DNA from: an uncultured Mycoplasmatota bacterium
GTDB taxonomy: Bacteria; Bacillota_I; Bacilli_A; RF39; UBA660
Direction of reading: 5' to 3'
DNA length: 11,839 nt
NCBI GenBank assembly: GCA_948472605.1
Contig: CAOKUH010000046.1
Location: 1-11,839, forward strand
Part shown: positions 7,306 through 11,839 of the stretch, in pieces
How positions within the stretch are numbered: position 1 is the first letter of the stretch
Layout: each line of letters starts with the position of its first letter
The notes under the pieces: model-generated
Seen by the model: only the letters and a program-made list of their open reading frames with translations
What the model was told of the DNA's origin: nothing
The model's database searches: none
Made by a program: the position numbers and the translations under genes

Positions 7306-7815
7306 ATGAAATTTTTAAAAGAACAAATGAATTTAATTAGAAAAAAGGATCCTGCTATAAAAAGTAAGTGGGAAGTTTTGTTGTATCCTAGTTTGAAAGT
7401 ACAAATTTATTATAAAATAGCTCATTTTTTTTATAATCACAAATGGTATTTTTTAGCAAGATATTTTTCTGAGAAAGGTAAAAGAAAAACAGGGATAGAA
7501 ATACATCCAGGAGCAATCATTGGCAAGAATTTATTTATTGATCATGGTGCAGGAGTGGTTATAGGTGAAACTACTATAATTGGAGATAATGTTGAAATAT
7601 ATCATGGTGTAACTTTAGGAGGAGTAAGTAGTAATCAAGGAAAAAGACATCCTACTATTAAAGATAATGTTTTAATTGGTGCTCATGCTCAAGTTTTGGG
7701 AAATATAGTCATTGGTAAAAATGCAAAAATAGGAGCAGGTGCAGTTGTTTTAAAAGATGTATTAGAAGGCGAAACTGTTGTTGGGATGCCAGCTAAAGAA
7801 ATAAATAAGCACTAA
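7306..7815 (+). CDS. cysE: Serine O-acetyltransferase
   Basis: A 169-aa enzyme that acetylates L-serine with acetyl-CoA to O-acetylserine, the first step of cysteine synthesis, in the cytoplasm. A short helical N-terminal part carries [17 protein letters not shown] (15-31). From residue 63 the left-handed beta-helix of hexapeptide repeats follows: [12 protein letters not shown] (62-73), [13 protein letters not shown] (77-89), YHGVTLGG (99-106) and [16 protein letters not shown] (113-128). The expected catalytic residues are present: His80 in the IDH motif, Glu65 in the position held by Asp143 in E. coli CysE, and His115 of RHP. It is the short form without the long N-terminal extension of E. 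coli CysE, as in many Bacillota. No cysK or sulfur gene is adjacent. The short leader argues against riboswitch control. Confidence 0.95.
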   Translation: MKFLKEQMNLIRKKDPAIKSKWEVLLYPSLKVQIYYKIAHFFYNHKWYFLARYFSEKGKRKTGIEIHPGAIIGKNLFIDHGAGVVIGETTIIGDNVEIYHGVTLGGVSSNQGKRHPTIKDNVLIGAHAQVLGNIVIGKNAKIGAGAVVLKDVLEGETVVGMPAKEINKH

Positions 7816-7906
7816 AGTTTGTCTAGAAGAAAATATTTTTTTATTGATAATTGATTTAATTCAATAAATTAAATGTATGTTATATATGAAATAGTAATTA
7901 AATCTT

Positions 7907-7937
7907 AATATAATAGTAATAACTATTATATTTTTTT
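7907..7937 (+). terminator. AT-only hairpin with T tail downstream of cysE
   Basis: AATATAATAGT (7907-7917) and ACTATTATATT (7922-7932) form a perfect 11-bp inverted repeat with a 4-base loop, running into seven T (7931-7937). With a single G-C pair it would be a weak terminator. It lies 91 nt after the cysE stop, and no better terminator is visible nearer. The left arm contains TATAAT, so a promoter or operator role is a possible alternative. The rest of the 194-bp gap shows only a small inverted repeat (ATTGA 7850-7854, TCAAT 7861-7865). Confidence 0.45.
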
Positions 7938-7965
7938 GAAGTAGGTATGTTAAAAACAAATTGCT

Positions 7966-7971
7966 TATAAT
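7966..7971 (+). promoter_or_regulatory. Probable -10 box of the 8010-10037 operon
   Basis: A perfect TATAAT preceded by TTGCT. No -35 at normal spacing is visible, and the upstream TG is one base too far for a standard extended -10. The leader would be about 32 nt, ending in AAGAGGTG (7997-8004) 5 nt before the ATG. Confidence 0.5.
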
Positions 7972-8009
7972 TAGGTTTTGGTTTAAAATAACATTAAAGA
8001 GGTGTTATT

Positions 8010-8450
8010 ATGGGAGTGTTTGAACAAGTAATGTTGTTTAAAAAGAAATATCCACGTACAATAACTTGGAATAGATTAAAAAAACATAGTGATGTGATTG
8101 AGAAACATTTGAATCCTGGTGAAGAGGCTATTTATACTTTTGCTGGTCAAAAGAATACTCATCCTTTAGATTGGTTTTCCACAGCTGTTATAGTTTTGAC
8201 AAATAAAAGAATATTAATTGGTCAAAAAAGAGTATTATTTGGTTATTCTCTAAACGCTATTACTCCTGATTTATTTAATGACTTACAAGTTTATCGTGGT
8301 ATTTTATGGGGAAAAATAACTATCGATACAGCTAAAGAAGTAGTTATAATTACTAATTTAGATAAAAAAAGCTTGCCAGAAATTGAAACATATATATCAG
8401 AATTTATGATGAAGGAAAAGCAAAAATATGGTAAAATTTCGGAAGATTAA
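8010..8450 (+). CDS. Small bacterial PH-domain protein
   Basis: A 146-aa, probably cytoplasmic protein with no signal or membrane helix. After a helical N-terminus (about 1-34) comes a bacterial pleckstrin-homology pattern (bPH, YokE-like). It has LNPGEEAIYTFAG (34-46), then the characteristic V-L-TNKRILIGQKR strand pair (62-74), a turn around YSLNAITPDLFNDLQV, the GILWGKITIDT strands (97-107), and a closing helix at 122-136 (PEIETYISEFM). Bacterial PH domains of this kind are thought to act as scaffolds, often near membranes; ligands are mostly unknown. It is the first gene of an operon: the next gene starts 23 bases before this one ends. Together with a membrane protein and a LysM protein it may serve an envelope function, which is inference. 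Family call is moderately sure. Confidence 0.75.
   Translation: MGVFEQVMLFKKKYPRTITWNRLKKHSDVIEKHLNPGEEAIYTFAGQKNTHPLDWFSTAVIVLTNKRILIGQKRVLFGYSLNAITPDLFNDLQVYRGILWGKITIDTAKEVVIITNLDKKSLPEIETYISEFMMKEKQKYGKISED
8412..8420 (+). promoter_or_regulatory. Ribosome-binding site inside the PH-domain gene
   Basis: AAGGAAAAG stands 7 nt before the ATG at 8428 and lies within the upstream coding region. It supports the overlapping start of the 370-aa protein and implies translational coupling. Confidence 0.7.
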
Positions 8451-9540
8451 AAAAAGAAGAGTTTTTACTCTTGTTATTTTAATTATTTTGGGATTATGGT
8501 TATTGTTTAGAAGTAAAAATTATGAAATTGAATACATTATAAATGATATTAAAATAATTGAAAAGTATAATAAAAGTAGTAAAACTTATGAATTTTTATT
8601 TCAAGTAAAAGATAATAGTTTTTATATACAATTAAAAAGTAGTTATAAACATAAAAAGAAGTTGGTAAATGAAATTGATATTAAAGAAAATGATAATACC
8701 ATTTGTATAATTCCAAAATTAAAAAAACTTGATTTATATCCATTATGTCAAAAAGATGGAGAATTAGTTAGTTATCATTTAATAGAAGATGAAGATTTTG
8801 ACTTCAAAAGTTATAAAAAAGAATTAGCTTATACAGAGAAGACTTATAATAACGTTAATATGTATTATTTAAACGATAAAAAGTATTATCTTTGGAACTA
8901 TAAGGGCTTTTATATTTTATCAAATAAAGGGGAAGAGTATTTAGAAATATTTAATGAGGATGTTTATAATATTCCTTTAACAATAAAAGTTAATACTAAT
9001 TTATTGATAGCTAATTATGATGAACAATATATTTTCAATAAATTTTATGTTATAAATAGTAAGAAGGATACTTATAAAGAGTTAGAATTAAAAAATGAAA
9101 TATCGTTTGATTCCTACTTCTTGGGAAGTGATAAAAATTATGCTTATCTTTTTGATAAAAATAATAAAGTTGAATATATTATATATCCTAAAAAACTTAA
9201 AGCAAAAAAATTTAGTAAAAATGATAAAGGAAAAATTTTAGTTAGTGGAGAATGGGAAACAATAAGTATTAATACTTTAGCTAGTAAAGAAGAGTTATTT
9301 ACTTACGATAGAATTACCAACTACATATTAGATAATAATGTTTTATATAAAGTTCAAGGGGATTTTAAAACGAAATTGTCTAATCAAAACATTAAATATA
9401 TAGTTTTTTTTGATGAAGATGAAGTTTATTATTTAGTTGATGATAAATTATATTATTATAGTGATAGAGATGGTGAAGTTTTAGTTTTAAAAAATTTTGA
9501 ATGGAATTTTAATTATAAAAATATGATTTATATTTTTTAA
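8428..9540 (+). CDS. Single-pass membrane protein, unknown function
   Basis: I do not recognise a family. The 370-aa protein starts with a strongly basic segment (MVKFRKIKKRR), then one hydrophobic helix at about 12-27. By the positive-inside rule it is anchored with a long C-terminal part of about 340 residues outside. That part is rich in Tyr, Lys, Asp and Asn and shows many short alternating hydrophobic strands separated by charged turns (for instance KYYLWNYKGFYILSNKGEEY near 151-170, and EVYYLVDDKLYYYSDRDGEV near 335-354), which resembles a beta-propeller or other all-beta repeat fold. I see no catalytic motif, and cysteines are few. The start overlaps the PH-domain gene by 23 bases with a good internal ribosome-binding site; the LysM gene follows 44 bases later with no terminator between. 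A role in sensing or holding envelope material is a guess. Confidence 0.85.
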   Translation: MVKFRKIKKRRVFTLVILIILGLWLLFRSKNYEIEYIINDIKIIEKYNKSSKTYEFLFQVKDNSFYIQLKSSYKHKKKLVNEIDIKENDNTICIIPKLKKLDLYPLCQKDGELVSYHLIEDEDFDFKSYKKELAYTEKTYNNVNMYYLNDKKYYLWNYKGFYILSNKGEEYLEIFNEDVYNIPLTIKVNTNLLIANYDEQYIFNKFYVINSKKDTYKELELKNEISFDSYFLGSDKNYAYLFDKNNKVEYIIYPKKLKAKKFSKNDKGKILVSGEWETISINTLASKEELFTYDRITNYILDNNVLYKVQGDFKTKLSNQNIKYIVFFDEDEVYYLVDDKLYYYSDRDGEVLVLKNFEWNFNYKNMIYIF

Positions 9541-9552
9541 CCATTTTTTTCG

Positions 9553-9575
9553 CCTAGCATATTTTATATTAGGAG
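9553..9575 (+). promoter_or_regulatory. Short hairpin over the LysM-gene ribosome-binding site
   Basis: CCTA (9553-9556) can pair with TAGG (9570-9573) and ATAT (9559-9562) with ATAT (9566-9569) around a 3-nt loop, with a 2-nt bulge. The closing stem covers part of the AGGAG site (9571-9575) of the LysM gene. The structure is small and weak and may be accidental. TATATT (9565-9570) could instead be a minor -10 box. Confidence 0.3.
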
Positions 9576-9584
9576 TGAGATGAA

Positions 9585-10037
9585 ATGTACGATAAATATT
9601 CTATAAAAAGTGGAGAAACTTTAGATCATGTTGCGAAGATGTTTAATACGAATGTGGGAGTACTTAAGAGTATCAATAATATTTATTATGATGAACAAAT
9701 AAGAGCTGGTATGGAAGTAATTGTTCCTAAAAATCAAGATAATTATTTTAATTATTATGTTATTGAAAAGGGAGATACTTTATATGAAATAGCGAGAAAG
9801 TATAACATAAATCCTGAATTACTTGCTAGTATGAATGGTTTGGATATGGATGATTTTATTTATCCTAATCAAGAAATACTAATTCCTAAAAGTGGCTATA
9901 GTTATTATATAACTAAAGAAGGCGATACATTAGAAACTGTTTCAAATACGTTTAAAATAAATCAAAATAAGCTATTAGAAAATAATCCAGTAATTTATTT
10001 ATTGGCAGGACAAATATTAGTTAAGAAAAATAATTGA
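9585..10037 (+). CDS. Triple LysM-domain protein without signal peptide
   Basis: A 150-aa protein made almost wholly of three LysM modules at about 5-48, 57-101 and 107-146. Each has the opening Y-x-I/V-x-x-G-(E/D)-T-L, a central helix pair (VAKMFN, IARKYNIN, VSNTFKIN), an Asn-rich turn, and a closing strand (VIVP, ILIP, ILV). LysM binds N-acetylglucosamine polymers, chiefly peptidoglycan. The third module is the most divergent and lacks the final Pro. There is no catalytic domain and no signal peptide. The N-terminus goes straight into LysM1 from the ATG at 9585, and the ATG five bases earlier is out of frame and soon stops. Spore-coat proteins such as SafA also use a LysM without a classical signal, so a spore role is possible, but nothing nearby confirms it. 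It is the last gene of the operon and the only one here ending in TGA; a terminator begins in the stop codon. Confidence 0.93.
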   Translation: MYDKYSIKSGETLDHVAKMFNTNVGVLKSINNIYYDEQIRAGMEVIVPKNQDNYFNYYVIEKGDTLYEIARKYNINPELLASMNGLDMDDFIYPNQEILIPKSGYSYYITKEGDTLETVSNTFKINQNKLLENNPVIYLLAGQILVKKNN

Positions 10038-10068
10038 CACATAGTTTTTAGAAACTAGTGTGTTTTTT
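10037..10068 (+). terminator. Rho-independent terminator of the 8010-10037 operon
   Basis: ACACATAGTTT (10037-10047) pairs with AAACTA and TGTGT (10052-10063) around a 4-nt loop, with one bulged G at 10058, followed by five more T. The first base of the stem is the last base of the TGA stop codon. Confidence 0.85.
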
Positions 10069-10114
10069 ATATAAGTTAAGTAGAGATTAATTTTTATTAT
10101 TATCTTTTTAGTCT

Positions 10115-10142
10115 TTGCTATCTTTTTTTTTTATGTTATTAT
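10115..10142 (+). promoter_or_regulatory. Extended -10 promoter of the 534-aa protein gene
   Basis: TTGCTA (10115-10120), a 16-nt spacer and TATTAT (10137-10142) with the extended TG at 10134-10135. The leader would be about 19 nt, containing AAAGAGGT (10153-10160) 7 nt before the ATG. The spacer is mostly a long T-run. Confidence 0.65.
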
Positions 10143-10167
10143 TTATAGTAGGAAAGAGGTTGTTTAA

Positions 10168-11772
10168 ATGATACTAAGAAAACCTTATGCTTTTTTAATT
10201 AAGTATTTTCGTATTATTCATTTACTTTTATTATTACCTATTGGATATTTAATAAGTAAAACGTTAAAAATAGTTTCATTTTTTAAAGATTATGTAAATA
10301 ATAATTATTCAACAAATATAGTTAATATTGCTGGAGAACATATTAATTTTTTAATGTATTTTGCCGTTTTAATTGTTATTGGTGTTGTAATAGCTATTTA
10401 TTATTTAATGCGTCAGAAAAGAAAATCAACAAGATTATATTTTTTTACAATTATTTATTATATTTTTCTATTTATGTTGATAGGAGTTACTCATAGCATT
10501 TTGAGTAATATGGAAATTAATCTTATTTCTGCTCAAACAGCAAGAGCTTATCGTGATGTAGCATGGGTTTTAATATTGCCAGAGTATTTCTTTTTTGCTT
10601 ATACTTTGATTAGAGGAATAGGCTTTGATGTTAAAAAGTTTGATTTTGCTAATGATTTAAAAGATATGGAAATAACTGATATTGACAATGAAGAGTTTGA
10701 GTTTGAGTTTAATATTGAAGGATATAAAGCTAAAAGAACTTTAAGAAGATTAGTAAGAGAAACTAGATATTATATTTTAGAAAATTTGTTTGTTTTTGGT
10801 TGTATTGCTGCTGTTTTTGTAGTATTTATTGGAACTACTCTTTATTTGCATTTTGGCGTATACAATAGAACCTATCATATTACTGATAGAATGGTACATA
10901 ATTATTTTAATATTCAAGCAACTGATAGTATAATTACTAATTTGGGGTTAGATGGGAATATTATTCAAAATGGTAAATATTTTTTAGCAATGCAATTATT
11001 AATTGAAAATAGATCTAATAAAAATTATAAATTAGATTATAATGATTTTCGTTTAGTTTTAAATGAAAAAGATTTTTATCCAGTTTTAGATCGAGGAGAA
11101 TATTTTATTGATTTAGGTATACCATATAATAATGAAGATATTAATAAGGGTACTAAAGCATATTATGTATTAGTCTATGAAATAGATGAGAAAGATTTGA
11201 CAGGAGATTATATAATTAAAATATTAGAAAGTGCTAGTTATAAAAAGGGAGAGATACAAGCTAAGTATAAAAATATAAAATTAAGCCCTAAGAGGATAGA
11301 TTCGATAAATGAAGAGGTATTAACCCTAGATAAAACAGCCAATTTTAAAAATTCATCATTGGGCTATTCTACTTTAAAAGTTAATACTTTTCAGTTCAGT
11401 AATAGTTATAGTTATACTTATGATTATTGCTATAGTGAAAATAATTGTACTACTTTAAAAGATAAGATTACGACTAATTTAAGTGGATCGATTGAAAAGA
11501 CTACTTTATTTGTTTTAAATTTGGATTATAGTATAGATGAAAATTCGATGTATAGAAGTAACATAAAATCAGAAAATAAGATTTTTGATAAATTATTTTC
11601 TTTAAGATATGTAATAGATGGAAAAACTTATACTATTTCTTTAAAAAATAAAACTCCTGAAAATTTAAAAGAGGCTTTTGTTTTTGAAACAAAGCAAGAA
11701 GTTGCTAAGGCTGAAAAAATAGATTTAATTGTAAGTGTTAGAAATAATAGATATGTATTTAATTTAAAATAA
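10168..11772 (+). CDS. Five-helix membrane protein with DUF4352-like outer domain
   Basis: A 534-aa protein of unknown function. Hydrophobic helices lie at about 13-35, 60-80, 91-112, 132-150 and 207-229. Basic stretches (LRKPYAFLIKYFR at the start, MRQKRKSTR at 81-89, the 188-200 region) put the N-terminus and the 151-206 loop inside and the 300-residue C-terminus outside. The inner loop has an acidic patch (NEEFEFEF, 174-181) followed by a basic helix. Residues about 255-370 look like an immunoglobulin-type beta sandwich similar to DUF4352. This region includes YFLAMQLLIENRSNKNYKLD (271-290), where the ENRSNK turn is the recognisable point, and then DFRLVLNEKDFYPVLDRGEY. A second all-beta region follows to the end, with a close Cys421/Cys427 pair. 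The single-gene unit has its own promoter and terminator. The topology is convincing; the domain match is tentative. Confidence 0.8.
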   Translation: MILRKPYAFLIKYFRIIHLLLLLPIGYLISKTLKIVSFFKDYVNNNYSTNIVNIAGEHINFLMYFAVLIVIGVVIAIYYLMRQKRKSTRLYFFTIIYYIFLFMLIGVTHSILSNMEINLISAQTARAYRDVAWVLILPEYFFFAYTLIRGIGFDVKKFDFANDLKDMEITDIDNEEFEFEFNIEGYKAKRTLRRLVRETRYYILENLFVFGCIAAVFVVFIGTTLYLHFGVYNRTYHITDRMVHNYFNIQATDSIITNLGLDGNIIQNGKYFLAMQLLIENRSNKNYKLDYNDFRLVLNEKDFYPVLDRGEYFIDLGIPYNNEDINKGTKAYYVLVYEIDEKDLTGDYIIKILESASYKKGEIQAKYKNIKLSPKRIDSINEEVLTLDKTANFKNSSLGYSTLKVNTFQFSNSYSYTYDYCYSENNCTTLKDKITTNLSGSIEKTTLFVLNLDYSIDENSMYRSNIKSENKIFDKLFSLRYVIDGKTYTISLKNKTPENLKEAFVFETKQEVAKAEKIDLIVSVRNNRYVFNLK

Positions 11773-11786
11773 GCATTTAAATGCTT
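11771..11786 (+). repeat. Perfect palindrome at the stop codon of the last gene
   Basis: AAGCATTTAAATGCTT is a perfect 16-bp palindrome that starts inside the TAA stop codon. It is followed directly by CAGATTGTTGACAAA and then a terminator hairpin, the same order as behind the minus-strand DUF308 gene. Confidence 0.6.
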
Positions 11787-11798
11787 CAGATTGTTGAC

Positions 11799-11833
11799 AA
11801 AGTGATATATTGAAAAAGAGTATATCGCTTTTT
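11799..11833 (+). terminator. Rho-independent terminator of the 534-aa protein gene
   Basis: AAAGTGATATA (11799-11809) pairs with TATATCGCTTT (11821-11831): 11 base pairs with one G-U and an 11-nt loop, then further T. A perfect TTGACA (11794-11799) overlaps its left edge, but no -10 box stands at proper spacing inside the window. Confidence 0.75.
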
Positions 11834-11839
11834 GTTTGC

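Noticed and set aside
7873..7908. Eleven-codon frame (ATG TAT GTT ...) in the cysE-8010 gap
   Set aside because: No ribosome-binding site, and frames this short are expected by chance in such AT-rich DNA.
7816..8009. Possible riboswitch or small RNA gene in the longest gap
   Set aside because: No conserved riboswitch core, no GC-bearing multi-stem structure and no tRNA-like fold is visible; only AT hairpins.
1..11839. CRISPR array, insertion sequence, prophage or defence island
   Set aside because: No regularly spaced direct repeats, no transposase, integrase or phage structural motif, and no nuclease or NTPase pair apart from the housekeeping TypA GTPase.

Overview
The window is very AT-rich, densely packed bacterial DNA. 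It has Gram-positive style Shine-Dalgarno sites (GGAGG/AGGAG types), sigma-A-like -10 boxes and U-tailed terminators, and coding positions strongly biased to A/T. Trp is read from TGG and no conserved gene is interrupted by TGA, so the standard bacterial code fits better than the Mycoplasma code. Together with a Bacillota-type TypA/BipA, a HAAS/DUF1700 protein, a DUF308 protein and bacterial PH-domain and LysM proteins, this suggests a low-GC Bacillota, possibly one of the uncultured gut Bacilli lineages (RF39-like). That placement is an inference; there is no rRNA here to prove it.

Layout. A DUF308 six-helix membrane protein is on the minus strand (72-611), divergent from everything else. 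All other genes are on the plus strand: an unrecognised 589-aa coiled-coil protein overlapping a HAAS/DUF1700 membrane protein (719-3005); typA (3098-4900); a membrane-anchored protein with a charged stalk and cysteine-pair repeats (4961-5677); a 12-helix-class YfcC-like permease (5782-7218); cysE, serine acetyltransferase (7306-7815); a three-gene unit of a PH-domain protein, a one-helix membrane protein and a triple-LysM protein (8010-10037); and a five-helix membrane protein with a large DUF4352-like outer domain (10168-11772).

How it works together. Most transcription units are single genes separated by 80-150 bases that hold a terminator, then a -10 box, then a leader of only about 11-30 nt. 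Several promoters use an extended -10 (TGnTATAAT), and in some gaps the terminator hairpin or T-tract lies inside the promoter. Apart from TypA (ribosome-associated GTPase) and CysE (cysteine synthesis), nearly all products are predicted membrane or envelope proteins, several with no recognisable family. I see no mobile element, CRISPR array, tRNA, rRNA, toxin-antitoxin pair or defence system. No intergenic stretch exceeds 300 bases; the longest (7816-8009) holds an AT-only hairpin and a promoter. Most of the window reads as ordinary chromosome; the points that deserve a second look are the cysteine-repeat protein, the overlapping orphan/HAAS pair, the signal-less LysM protein and a 15-base motif repeated behind the first and last genes.
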